Shown here: one piece after another, positions 8,715 through 19,901 of the stretch
Numbering within the stretch: the stretch's first letter is position 1
How the letters are laid out: each line of letters begins with the position of its first letter
Assembly: GCA_963698735.1 (NCBI GenBank)
Contig: CAVOSA010000006.1
Span: 24,755-88,754 of the forward strand
Length of the DNA: 64,000 bases
Direction of reading: 5' to 3'
DNA from: RPQJ01 sp963698735
GTDB taxonomy: Bacteria; Pseudomonadota; Gammaproteobacteria; Steroidobacterales; Steroidobacteraceae
The notes under the pieces: model-generated
What the model saw: the letters and a program-made list of their open reading frames with translations, nothing else
Told to the model about the DNA's origin: nothing
Database searches by the model: none
Position numbers and translations under genes: made by a program

Positions 8715-8734
8715 CGCGTATCTGCCTTTCCAAA
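8715..8734. repeat. Armless core, copy C
   Basis: CGCGTATCTGCCTTTCCAAA is the repeat core with two changes and without flanking inverted arms. It lies 57 bp (start to start) after the core of copy B. The same 57-bp spacing separates copies E and F at 38.5 kb, so C looks like part of a composite element, not an independent insertion. Confidence 0.65.
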
Positions 8735-8750
8735 TTGCGAAAGGACAGCT

Positions 8751-10012
8751 TCAGACGTGCGTTGGTTCGGATTCGTCGACCAGCACTGTCACGGCAACAT
8801 CGGCCGTAACGTTGCCGATCGTGCGGAAGATGTCCGGCAGGATCTCCACCGCGACCAGGATGCCCAGCACCTCGACCGGCAGGCCCAGCGCGCCGCAGAT
8901 CGGCGCGACGCTCGCGATGAACGACACCTGGCCGGGCAGGCCCACCGAGCCGATGCTGACCGCAACAGCGACGAGGATCGCCCCCGTCATCTGCAGCACA
9001 CTCGGCTCGATGCCGTACATCGCCGCGATGAAGAAGCAGACGGCGAGGTTGCCGAGCGGACTCGTGTAGCGGAACACGGCGACCGCGAGCGGCAGCACGA
9101 GGTGCGCGATGCGGGGCGACACGCCGAGGCGTTCGCGCGCGCACTCGATCATCGCCGGCAGCGTCGCGAGCGAACTCTGCGTGCTCGCGGCGACGACCTG
9201 GACCGGCGCCACCGCCACCGCAAAGTCCGCGACCCGAACTCGTCCGCGCAACGCGATCACCACGTAGATGACCAGCGTGGCGATTGCGATCACGGCCGCG
9301 ACCGTCGTCGCATACTGCAGCAGCAGGCCGGCGGCCTTGAGTCCGGCCTGCCGGCCGACCCCAGTGCAAGGGCGAATACGCCGATCGGTGCGGCGAGCAG
9401 CACCCAGTGCACGATCACGACCATCGCTTCGGCCATGGCCGCGAAGAATCCAGTGAGCAGGTCGCGCTGGTGGGTGGGCAGGCGCGTGGCAGCGAATCCG
9501 AACAGGATCGCGAACACCACGAGCGCGAGGATCGCGTTGTCCGCCGCCGCGGCGATGATGTTCGGCGGCAGCAGTTGCTGCAGCCAGTCCGACCAGCTGA
9601 TGCCGGTGGCAGCCGCCGCCGTGCCGCCCTGGCTGGCGCCGGCGATGAAGGCCGCCGCCGTCGTCCGGTCGACCGGCCAGAGCGCGAGCAGCCCCTGCGT
9701 CAGCAGGACCGCCAGCACGCCCGCCACGAGCAGCAGCAGCGCGAACCAGCCGATCGCACGCGACGCGAGCCGTCCGGTCGCCATGGCATCGGAGACGCTC
9801 GCCACCGCGGAGACGAGCATCGCGAACACGAGCGGCCCCACGGTCATGCGCAACGCATTGAGCCAGAGCGTGCCGATGGCCTCGATACCGCCGGCGAGCG
9901 CGTGCATGGACTCATTGCCGGCAGCGTCGACCCAGGCGCCGAGCGCGATGCCCGCAGCGAGCGAGCCGAGCACGATCCAATGCTGCCGGTGAGGCACCTG
10001 CGAACGCGTCAT
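8751..10012 (-). pseudogene. SDF-family dicarboxylate/amino acid:cation symporter, one frameshift
   Basis: A sodium/proton:dicarboxylate (glutamate/DctA-like) symporter of about 420 residues, read in two frames. The upstream part (10012 to about 9358) gives the N-terminal membrane helices and the first re-entrant region (GASQGGTAAAATGIS). The downstream part (about 9360 to 8751) gives the remaining helices, with AASTQSSLATLPAMIE as the second hairpin and GSVGLPGQVSF near the end. The join is near 9352-9362, where one base is missing from a short G run (on the coding strand CTGGGG where CTGGGGG would keep frame). Both halves look fully conserved, so this is a recent lesion or a sequencing error. 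The start codon overlaps the stop of the upstream hydrolase gene (TGATG), implying coupled translation. Confidence 0.8.
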
Positions 10013-10815
10013 CAGGTCGCCGCGAGCCAGTCGAACAGCGTGTTGGCGAAACGGATCTTCTGCTCCTTGCCAGCCACGACGTGCGCGACATCATCCCAAA
10101 GGAGGCCCCTGGCGCCTGGAATGCCGCGCTCGATCGGCTGGGTGTTGCGCGGTGCGGTCACCACGTCCCTGCCGGCGTGGATGATCAGCGACGGGCAACG
10201 GATGCCCTGTAGCCGGTCTTTCGAATCGAACGCAACGCAGGCATCGATCAGGCGCGAGTGCGCGTCATAGCGGCCGTTGAGTTCCTTCCAGCCGCCGGCC
10301 GGTCCCAGCAGGCGAGCCTTGTTCTCGTTGTAGTACTCGGCGTCGAAAGAGAGCAGCGTGACGGCCTTCTGGAACGGGAAGAAGCCGAGGTCCCGGTGAA
10401 TCCAGCGGAACATTTCCAGCTGGTCGCGCAGGAAGTCGTCCACCTCGCACCAGGCGCCCATGTTCAGCATGCTGCGGGCCAGGTCCGGCCGCCGGATCGC
10501 GATCTCCTGGCAGACGCAGGCACCCATGCCCACCAGTCCCATCAGGTGCACGTGCTTGAGGCCCAGGTGGTCGAGCAGGCCAATCGCGTCGTTGGCATGC
10601 AGTTCCATCGTCGAGGGCACGTGCAGGTCGTCGCTGGAGTCGCGGATGCCACGGTAGTCGAACAGGATGACCTGGTAGCGGTCGGTCAGTCCGCGCGCCA
10701 GGTGATGGTGGTTGTCGTGGCAGAAGGTGCCCCAGCCGCCCATGCACAGCACCGGGTCGCCCTGGCCCAGCACCTCGAAATACATGTCGTGTCCGTTGAT
10801 GCGGGCAATGGGCAT
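10012..10815 (-). CDS. Alpha/beta-hydrolase-fold protein lacking the usual Ser nucleophile
   Basis: A 267-residue alpha/beta-hydrolase-fold protein. The fold is clear from MGGWGTFCHDN (oxyanion-hole HGxG-like turn), LFDYRGIRDSS, the nucleophile-elbow region and a C-terminal His in DDVAHVV. At the elbow, where families have G-x-S-x-G, this protein reads GLVGMGACVCQE, so the nucleophilic Ser is Gly or absent. It may not be a hydrolase, or may work like cofactor-free members of the fold with altered chemistry. ATG 10815 is preferred over the upstream in-frame ATG 10869, because MPIARINGHDMYFEV is the normal N-terminus and GGAG lies upstream. It overlaps the symporter gene by one base. Confidence 0.8.
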   Translation of the reverse strand: MPIARINGHDMYFEVLGQGDPVLCMGGWGTFCHDNHHHLARGLTDRYQVILFDYRGIRDSSDDLHVPSTMELHANDAIGLLDHLGLKHVHLMGLVGMGACVCQEIAIRRPDLARSMLNMGAWCEVDDFLRDQLEMFRWIHRDLGFFPFQKAVTLLSFDAEYYNENKARLLGPAGGWKELNGRYDAHSRLIDACVAFDSKDRLQGIRCPSLIIHAGRDVVTAPRNTQPIERGIPGARGLLWDDVAHVVAGKEQKIRFANTLFDWLAAT

Positions 10816-10927
10816 GCGGGCGTCGCTCCGGCTGTCCGGCCCGGAATGGGCCCCGGACGATGATTTCACAGGGCTCGCGGACTGGTAAAGTGTCGAATCT
10901 TCCAGACCTGCCCCCGGGGGAACGTCG

Positions 10928-11995
10928 GTGACTCACGCTGCCATTACGGGCTGGGGCAAGTGCCTGCCGCCCAGTATCCTGACTAACGCCGACCTGGCGA
11001 CGTTCCTCGACACCAACGACGAGTGGATCACGTCGCGCACCGGCATCCGCGAACGCCGCATTTCGCACGTGTCGCTTGAGGAGATGGCCTACGTGAGCTC
11101 GATGCGCGCGTTGGCCTGCGCCGGTCTCGACCCCGCCGACGTCGAACTGATCGTCATCGGCAGCTGCAGCTACGACGAGCAGGTGCCGAACCAGGCGTCG
11201 GGCCTGCAGGTCAGGCTCGGCGCCAAGCGAGCCGCTGCCTATGACATCAACACTGCCTGCACCAGCTTCCTGTATGCGCTCAGCACGGCCAACGCCCTGA
11301 TCCGCACCGGCGTCGTGAAGAACGCCGTGGTCGTAGGCGGCGAAGTCATCTCGAGCCTCATGGACTGGCACAACCGCGGCGTGTCCGTGCTGTTTGGCGA
11401 CGGCTGCGCGGCCGTGGTTCTCGAAGCCACCGACCGCGTCGAGGGCCTGCTGGGCGAGAAGCTCGGTTGCGACAGCGACGCGCGCGACACGCTCGTGGTC
11501 GAGGGCGTGGGCCTACGCTACGCCAACATCGGCCAGTTGTACGGCAAGACGGTCTGGAATTTCGAAGGTCCGGAGATCTTCAAGCGCGCCGTGCTCGGCA
11601 TGTCGGGCGCCAGCGCCGACGTGCTCGCCGCCCAGGGCTTCAAGCCTGAGGACGTCGACCTCGTCATTCCGCACCAGGCCAACCTGCGCATCATCGAGGC
11701 CGTGGCCAAGCGTGTCGGTGCGCCGGCCGAGCGCGTGTTCGTGAACGTCCAGCGGTACGGCAACATGTCTTCGGCGACCGTGCCGGTCGCGCTGGTCGAA
11801 GCGCTCGAGGAGGGCCGCGTGAAGCCCGGCAGCCTGCTGCTGCTGCCCGCTTTTGGTGCGGGCCTCACCTGGTGCGCGCATCTCGTGCGCTGGGGCGAGC
11901 GCACCACGCCGAAGGGCACGTCCGACGTGGAACTGCCGCCCTGCGATCGCACCGCGCTCGAGATCGTGCAGGGTTACCTGAAAGCGCACGGCTGA
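10928..11995 (+). CDS. Beta-ketoacyl-ACP synthase III family enzyme
   Basis: A 355-residue KAS III/FabH-like condensing enzyme starting at GTG 10928. The Cys-His-Asn catalytic set is visible: Cys in DINTACTSFLYAL, His in VIPHQANLRIIEAVA and Asn in RYGNMSSATVPVAL. The N-terminal GWGKCLPPSILTNADLA and EWITSRTGIRERRI are typical family blocks. FabH enzymes condense an acyl-CoA with malonyl-ACP, and paralogues act in polyketide, quinolone or olefin biosynthesis. It carries about 35 extra residues after the usual C-terminal WGERTT-like end. It lies alone, divergent from the hydrolase-fold gene, with no other fab genes nearby, so it is more likely a specialised paralogue than the housekeeping FabH. 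Confidence 0.88.
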   Translation: MTHAAITGWGKCLPPSILTNADLATFLDTNDEWITSRTGIRERRISHVSLEEMAYVSSMRALACAGLDPADVELIVIGSCSYDEQVPNQASGLQVRLGAKRAAAYDINTACTSFLYALSTANALIRTGVVKNAVVVGGEVISSLMDWHNRGVSVLFGDGCAAVVLEATDRVEGLLGEKLGCDSDARDTLVVEGVGLRYANIGQLYGKTVWNFEGPEIFKRAVLGMSGASADVLAAQGFKPEDVDLVIPHQANLRIIEAVAKRVGAPAERVFVNVQRYGNMSSATVPVALVEALEEGRVKPGSLLLLPAFGAGLTWCAHLVRWGERTTPKGTSDVELPPCDRTALEIVQGYLKAHG

Positions 11996-12036
11996 TTCCG
12001 CAGGCGCCCGCGTCGTCCCGGGCCGCCGCGACACCC

Positions 12037-12906
12037 ATGCTTCCCTCGCGCAAGGCGTTGCTCCAGATCCACTTCTGCGTGGTGATCTGGGGCTTCACCG
12101 CCATCCTCGGCAAGCTGATCTCGCTGCCGGCGTTCGCGCTGGTGTGGTGGCGGATGTTCCTCGTGGTGCTGGCGCTGGCGTTCATTCCAGCATTCTGGCG
12201 CGGCCTGCGACGCATGAGCCTGCGCACGCTGGGCATCTTCTCCGGCATCGGCATTGTCGTCGCGCTGCATTGGGTGACGTTTTACGGTGCGATCAAGCTT
12301 GCTAACGCGTCGGTCGCTGCAACCTGCATGGGGGTGGCGCCGATCATCATGTCGGTGGTCGAGCCCTGGATCACGAAGAAGCGCTTCGACCCGCGTGAAC
12401 TCGTGATCGGCGTCGCCGCGATCCCCGGCGTGATGCTGGTGGTTGGCGGCACCCCGCACGGCATGCGTCTCGGCATCGCCGCCGGCGTGCTCTCTGCCTT
12501 CCTCGTCGCAGTCTTCGGCTCGCTCAACAAGCGCTTCGTCGAGTCCGGCGAGCCGCTGGCGGTCACGGGTCTCGAGCTTGCCGCGGGCACGGCGTTCCTC
12601 ACGCTGCTGGCACTGTTGTTCGGCGGCGAGGCGACCAGCTTGCCGGTGCCTGGAACCCACGACGCGATGCTGCTGCTGGTCCTGTCGCTCGCCTGCACGC
12701 TGTTTCCGTTCGCGCTGTCGCTGGTGGCGCTGCGCAACCTGAGCGCCTTCAGCGCGCAACTCGCAGTGAGCCTGGAGCCGGTGTATGCAGTCGTCCTGGC
12801 GATCGTGCTGTTGGGTGAGCAACGCGAACTGGGCCTGCAGTTCTACGCCGGTCTCGCCATCATCCTCGGCAGCGTGTTCGCGCACGTTGCGCTGAAACGC
12901 AATTGA
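12037..12906 (+). CDS. EamA/DMT-superfamily permease
   Basis: A 289-residue inner-membrane transporter of the drug/metabolite transporter superfamily with ten predicted hydrophobic helices arranged as two EamA repeats. The first begins HFCVVIWGFTAILGKLISLP. The second begins near GIAAGVLSAFLVAVFGSLNKR and ends LEPVYAVVLAIVLLGEQ, the typical EamA helix-9 motif. Such proteins usually export metabolites or amino acids. ATG 12037 is chosen 41 bp after the KAS III gene because it gives the normal cytoplasmic N-terminus; the frame is open further upstream but reads as shadow there. Substrate unknown. Confidence 0.88.
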   Translation: MLPSRKALLQIHFCVVIWGFTAILGKLISLPAFALVWWRMFLVVLALAFIPAFWRGLRRMSLRTLGIFSGIGIVVALHWVTFYGAIKLANASVAATCMGVAPIIMSVVEPWITKKRFDPRELVIGVAAIPGVMLVVGGTPHGMRLGIAAGVLSAFLVAVFGSLNKRFVESGEPLAVTGLELAAGTAFLTLLALLFGGEATSLPVPGTHDAMLLLVLSLACTLFPFALSLVALRNLSAFSAQLAVSLEPVYAVVLAIVLLGEQRELGLQFYAGLAIILGSVFAHVALKRN

Positions 12907-12965
12907 AACCACAGCCCTGTGTCTTGTGAAGCCGGCCGAGCGACACGCCGTTTTCGTTCATTGGC

Positions 12966-13154
12966 GTGGGACGAGGTCGCAAGAATGCGGTATCGTCGCG
13001 GGCGGCCATCGACCGACTTTCGCAGTCACTGAACGCCTATCCTGATCGCTGCCTGTTCGGGACTGACAATGTCGCGCCGAACGATCATACGAACGACTCT
13101 TCGGCGGGTCTCGGGGCAAAGTTCCGCGCGTGGGAAGCGACGAACATCAAGTAA
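12966..13154 (+). pseudogene. Relic of an amidohydrolase C-terminus
   Basis: A short frame reading DRLSQSLNAYPDRCLFGTDN and then a brief tail ending KFRAWEATNIK. The segment YPDRxLFGTD with a following VAP is the C-terminal metal-ligand region of TIM-barrel amidohydrolases of the ACMSD-like kind. The end of such a protein follows after an apparent internal loss of several dozen residues. No N-terminal part is visible upstream. A related amidohydrolase gene lies next to the paralogous porin at 63541, so this looks like a decayed copy of the same pair. The 12907-12965 stretch before it holds nothing I recognise. Confidence 0.45.
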
Positions 13155-13174
13155 TGAACAGGGAACATTCGCGC

Positions 13175-14716
13175 ATGAACCAGCTCAGGATTGCAGTGGC
13201 AGCAGCGCTCGCGCTGTCACCGGTGATGGCCAACGCTGCCGACTCCTCGGTCGAGGCTCGGCTCAAGGCCCTGGAGGAGCGCCAGAATCAGCTGGAGCAG
13301 CAACTGGTCGAGCGCGATGCACGCATTCGCGAGCTGGAATCGCAGGTCAAGGTGCCGAACGCCGTCGCCGGCGTTGCGCCCACGACCGTCGTGCCCGCAC
13401 CGGCTCAGGCTGCGCCTGCGGCAACCCCTGTGGCCCCGCAAGTCACAACCGTGGCCGATGCGGCCGTACCTGCCGCCGCGGCCGCTGACGCGAAGTCCGA
13501 CCGTGCCCCGCTCGAATCGGCCTGGGGCACCTACGAGGGCGGCAAGGGCGTGGTGCTGGCGAGGACGAGCCAGGTCGAAGTGGACTTCAGCGCGTTCACT
13601 TACCTCCGCTACCTCAACCAGAGGATGCTCGACGACAGTTACACGGACGCCTTTGGCAGGACCCAGGAACTCGATATTCGTGATGACCTGCAGCTGCAGA
13701 AAGTCATGCTCTTCTTCAAGGGCTGGCTCTTCGATCCCAACTTCCGCTACCAGTTCTATACCTGGACTGCCAACACCAGCCAGGGACAGGGCGCGCAGGT
13801 GGTCGTGGCGGGAAACCTGAGCTACCGCTTCAACGACGCTTTCAGCCTGGCCGGGGGCATCGGTGGCCTGCCGACCACCCGTACCACCAACTATACGTTC
13901 CCGAATTGGCTCAAGGTGGATCACCGGACGATCGCCGATGAATTCTTCCGCGGGTCGTACACCACCGGCATCTGGGCCTGGGGCCAGGTCGCCGATGGCC
14001 TCAGGTACCGGGTCATGCTCGGGAACAATCTGAGCCAGCTTGGCGTGGACGCAGGGAAACTCGACAGCGGCTTGAACGCGTATTCCGGCGCGCTCTGGTG
14101 GATGCCGACCACCGGCGAGTACGGTCCCGGCGAAGGATTTGGCGACTTCGAACACCACGATGAACTCGCCACGCTGGTGGGCGTGAACTTCACGCACAGC
14201 CGCGAGGACGCGCAGAGTCAGCCAGGCGTGAACGATTTCTGGAACAGCCAGATCCGGCTGTCGGATGGCACGCTGATCTTCCAGGCCGATCCGTTTGGCA
14301 CCGGGACGCAGATCAACAAGGCCACCTACCAGATGGCGGCCGTGAACGCCGGGTTCAAGTACCGCGGCTTCTCGCTGGACGGGGAGTACTACTGGCGCAC
14401 GGTGGACGATTTCAGGGCTACCGGTCCGCTGCCCCGCGACAGCTTCGTCGACAACGGATTCCAGTTGCAGGGTTCAGCGATGCTGTTGCCGCAGACGCTG
14501 CAGGCCTACGTCGCCGGTTCGCAGATCAATGGCCAGTACGGCGATCCGTGGGACGTGAGCGTTGGCGCGAACTGGTTTCCGTTCAAGCGCCGTGAGCTGA
14601 GGTTCAATACCCAGTTCCTGTACCTCGACAGGTCGCCGGTGGGCAACACGGCGTCGCCGTTCATCGTCGGTGGCAATGGCTGGGTGTTCACGACGGACGT
14701 GATGCTCAGCTTCTGA
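13175..14716 (+). CDS. OprO/OprP-like outer-membrane porin
   Basis: A 513-residue porin with a signal peptide (MNQLRIAVAAALALSPVMANA), then a coiled coil (about residues 25-60: VEARLKALEERQNQLEQQL and following), an Ala/Val/Pro linker and a long beta-barrel ending VFTTDVMLSF. The final Phe is typical of barrels inserted by BAM. This arrangement matches phosphate-selective porin O/P-type proteins. It is a clear paralogue of the disrupted porin at 61943-63478. Shared blocks include ALWWMPTTGEYGPGEGFGD here against TVWWMPTTHEFGPRGGYGD there, and IADEFFRG against VMADEFFRP. ATG 13175 is preferred to 13154 because AGGGAAC lies just upstream. Solute not known. Confidence 0.82.
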   Translation: MNQLRIAVAAALALSPVMANAADSSVEARLKALEERQNQLEQQLVERDARIRELESQVKVPNAVAGVAPTTVVPAPAQAAPAATPVAPQVTTVADAAVPAAAAADAKSDRAPLESAWGTYEGGKGVVLARTSQVEVDFSAFTYLRYLNQRMLDDSYTDAFGRTQELDIRDDLQLQKVMLFFKGWLFDPNFRYQFYTWTANTSQGQGAQVVVAGNLSYRFNDAFSLAGGIGGLPTTRTTNYTFPNWLKVDHRTIADEFFRGSYTTGIWAWGQVADGLRYRVMLGNNLSQLGVDAGKLDSGLNAYSGALWWMPTTGEYGPGEGFGDFEHHDELATLVGVNFTHSREDAQSQPGVNDFWNSQIRLSDGTLIFQADPFGTGTQINKATYQMAAVNAGFKYRGFSLDGEYYWRTVDDFRATGPLPRDSFVDNGFQLQGSAMLLPQTLQAYVAGSQINGQYGDPWDVSVGANWFPFKRRELRFNTQFLYLDRSPVGNTASPFIVGGNGWVFTTDVMLSF

Positions 14717-14735
14717 CCGCAATCGTCAGCGACGG

Positions 14736-15380
14736 TCACGCAGTCTCGCGGGAGGCCGGCGATATCGGCCGTGCACGTGGGCGCCTCCGCCAGCGCCAGA
14801 ACATCAGCGCCATGTAGACGGCGATGTACAAGGCCGGTTCGCGCCAGTCTGCCTTCACCAGCCACAGGAAGTGCAGGGAGCCGAGCAGTGCGGCGACGTA
14901 GACGAGCTTGTGCAGCGCATGCCAGCGCCGGCCGAGCCGCCGCATCCACTTGTCCGTCGACGTAACCGCAAGCGGGAGCAGGAGAATGAGCGCCGTGAAT
15001 CCGACGGTGATGAACGGTCGCTTGGCGATGTCCGCGACGATGCCGTTCAGGTCGAGGCCGCGGTCGAGCACGAGCCACGTCAGGAAGTGCAGCAGCAGGT
15101 AAGTGAAGGCGAAGAGTCCGGTCATGCGGCGCAGTCGCATGAGCCGCGGCTGGCGCAGCACGACCGCGGCGGGCCGCACGCACAGCGTCAGCAGCAGCAG
15201 GCGCAGCCCCCAGAGCCCCAGGCCGTGCAGCAGTGCTTCAACGGGGTTCGGGCCGAGGGACATTCCGCCTACGCCGAATGCGCGCAGCGCAAGCCACAGC
15301 AGCGGCAGCGCGCACAGCAGGAACAGCGTCGGCTTGTCCGCCCGGAAACGCTTCGGCGCCAGGCGCGCGGGGGAGGTCAC
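14736..15380 (-). CDS. msrQ: MsrQ: heme-binding membrane subunit of the MsrPQ system
   Basis: A 214-residue inner-membrane protein of the ferric-reductase-like (YedZ/MsrQ) family. It has about six helices and conserved heme-ligand His residues in LFAFTYLLLHFLTW and RRWHALHKLVYVAALLGSLHF. MsrQ passes electrons from the quinone pool or flavin reductase to periplasmic MsrP. GTG 15380 is chosen 10 bp after the msrP stop. The frame continues upstream into msrP sequence, but those codons are not conserved protein. The gene order msrP-msrQ is the standard operon. Confidence 0.92.
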   Translation of the reverse strand: MTSPARLAPKRFRADKPTLFLLCALPLLWLALRAFGVGGMSLGPNPVEALLHGLGLWGLRLLLLTLCVRPAAVVLRQPRLMRLRRMTGLFAFTYLLLHFLTWLVLDRGLDLNGIVADIAKRPFITVGFTALILLLPLAVTSTDKWMRRLGRRWHALHKLVYVAALLGSLHFLWLVKADWREPALYIAVYMALMFWRWRRRPRARPISPASRETA

Positions 15381-15390
15381 GTGCCGACGC

Positions 15391-16335
15391 TCAAAAGTAC
15401 CTGCGCAGGTCCAGCCCGGAGTAGAGCGAGGCGACCTGGTCGGCGTAGCCATTGAACGGCAGCGTCGGTTGCTTGGCGGCAAACAGGCCGGCCCCGATCC
15501 TCCGCTCCTGCGCCTGGCTCCAGCGCGGGTGGTCCACGCTGGGGTTCACGTTGGCGAAGAATCCGTACTCGTGGGGGGCAGAGATGTTCCAGGACGTGGG
15601 CGGCGCCTTCTCGGTGAAGCGGATCTCGACGATCGACTTGATGCCCTTGAACCCGTACTTCCAGGGCACGACGAGCCGCATCGGCGCGCCGTTCTGGTTC
15701 GGCAGGGACTCACCATAGAGGCCCACGGCCATGATCGTGAGCGGGTGCATGGCTTCGTCGATGCGCAGGCCTTCCACGTAAGGCCAGTCGAGGACGGGGA
15801 ACCGTTGTCCGGGCATCTCGCTGGGTCGCATGACGGTCTTGAACGCCACGTACTTCGCCTTGGAGGTGGGCCCGAAGCGCTTCAGCAGGTCGCCGAGCGG
15901 GAACCCCACCCAGGGAATGACCATCGACCAGGCCTCGACGCAACGCAGGCGGTAGATGCGTTCCTCGAGCGCGTGGGGCTTGAGGATGTCCTCGAGGGTG
16001 AATGTGCCCGTCTTGGCGGCCTCGCCGGAAATCGTCACCGACCAGGGCTGGGGCTTGAATTTCCCGGACCGCGCAGCGGGGTCCGCCTTATCTGTACCAA
16101 ATTCGTAAAAGTTGTTGTAACTCGTTATATCTTCTAAGGAATTAGGAGCCTCTTTAAGGCTGAATCGAGGGTTCTTCGTGTACTTGAGCGCGGCGGCGTG
16201 GGCCTGTCCGGGCGCTCCGGCACCGACCACCCCAGCGGTCGCCAACCCCGCGATGATCTCGCGCCGGTTGAAGTACCGGTCAGGCGGTGTGATTTCGGAG
16301 GGCAGGGGTTGCGAGGCGGGACGGTACTTACGCAT
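15391..16335 (-). CDS. msrP: MsrP: periplasmic methionine-sulfoxide reductase catalytic subunit
   Basis: A 314-residue molybdopterin enzyme (formerly YedY) that repairs oxidised methionines in periplasmic proteins. A Tat signal is visible (FNRREIIAGLATAGVVGAGA, about residues 22-41). The Moco-ligand Cys sits in YRLRCVEAWSMVIPW, and QNGAPMRLVVPWKYGFKGIK and TSWNISAPHEYGFFANVNP are family signatures. It is exported folded by Tat and accepts electrons from MsrQ, encoded immediately downstream. Length is normal. Confidence 0.95.
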   Translation of the reverse strand: MRKYRPASQPLPSEITPPDRYFNRREIIAGLATAGVVGAGAPGQAHAAALKYTKNPRFSLKEAPNSLEDITSYNNFYEFGTDKADPAARSGKFKPQPWSVTISGEAAKTGTFTLEDILKPHALEERIYRLRCVEAWSMVIPWVGFPLGDLLKRFGPTSKAKYVAFKTVMRPSEMPGQRFPVLDWPYVEGLRIDEAMHPLTIMAVGLYGESLPNQNGAPMRLVVPWKYGFKGIKSIVEIRFTEKAPPTSWNISAPHEYGFFANVNPSVDHPRWSQAQERRIGAGLFAAKQPTLPFNGYADQVASLYSGLDLRRYF

Positions 16336-16385
16336 GCGGGTGAGACACCGGAAAGTTGGCGTGGTTCGGTGGGCGGCGTTTTGAC

Positions 16386-17135
16386 TCAGTCGCGGAGGGT
16401 CTGCAGCAGTTGCGGCAGCAGCTCGCCCGCAAGTCCGCGCAACGCAATGTCGGACAGCGGCGAGAGTGCCGTGGGTTCGGGGTTGATCTCGATGATCCTC
16501 GCGCCTGAGCGCAAGGCACGCTCGGCAAGGCCTGCGGCCGGGTAAACCACTGCGGCCGTCCCGATCGACATGAAGATGTCGCAGTCCGCGGCAGCCACAT
16601 CGGCGTCACGCAGCGCCTGGACGGGAATCGGCTCGCCGAACCACACGACGTCCGGTCGCAGCATCTCGCCACACCGCGCGCATTCAGGCAGGCCAGTGAT
16701 CGACAGCGGAGACCTTTCCGCGACGACGCCCTCGGCCGGGCAGCGGTCGCGCAGGATGTTGCCGTGGTACTCGATGACGCCCGTGCTGCCCGCGCGCTGA
16801 TGCAGGCCGTCCACGTTCTGCGTGACGAGCGTCAGGCGTGGCACCAGCTGCCTGAGTTCGGCGAGTGCACGATGCCCAGCGTTGGGCTCGGCACTGCGCA
16901 CCAGTTCGCGCCGCCACTCGTACCATTCCCAGATGCGCTGCGGATCGCGCGCGAAGGCCTCAGGCGTCGCCAGGTCTTCCGGCCGGTACTTTGCCCAGAG
17001 TCCCGTCTGCGCATCGCGAAAAGTAGGTACGCCGCTCTCGGCAGAGATGCCCGCACCCGTGAGCACGCAGACGTGGCGTGACGCCCGCAATGCAGCGGCA
17101 GCGGCGAAGAGCAGGGGCGTGGGGATAGCAGACAC
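16386..17135 (-). CDS. Sir2-family NAD-dependent protein deacylase
   Basis: A 249-residue class III sirtuin removing acyl groups from lysines with NAD. Visible motifs are GAGISAESGVPTFRD (NAD binding), TQNVDGLHQRAG with the catalytic His in the following YHG block, and the Tyr-x-x-Arg pair in EWYEWRREL. In the SIRT5/CobB group that pair recognises succinyl- and malonyl-lysine. The zinc module is odd: one CARC pair is present, but the first pair is reduced to a single Cys (RDRCPAEG). GTG 17135 is chosen with an AGGGG upstream; a TTG at 17162 would add nine unconserved residues. It follows acnA closely and is probably co-transcribed. Confidence 0.88.
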   Translation of the reverse strand: MSAIPTPLLFAAAAALRASRHVCVLTGAGISAESGVPTFRDAQTGLWAKYRPEDLATPEAFARDPQRIWEWYEWRRELVRSAEPNAGHRALAELRQLVPRLTLVTQNVDGLHQRAGSTGVIEYHGNILRDRCPAEGVVAERSPLSITGLPECARCGEMLRPDVVWFGEPIPVQALRDADVAAADCDIFMSIGTAAVVYPAAGLAERALRSGARIIEINPEPTALSPLSDIALRGLAGELLPQLLQTLRD

Positions 17136-17167
17136 TTCCGACCAGCCCCTAACCCCTCGCAAAGCCG

Positions 17168-19861
<2,694 letters not shown>

Positions 19862-19901
19862 GGAACCTCCGGTGCGAAAACGGCGCGACTTAACCGCGGA
19901 A

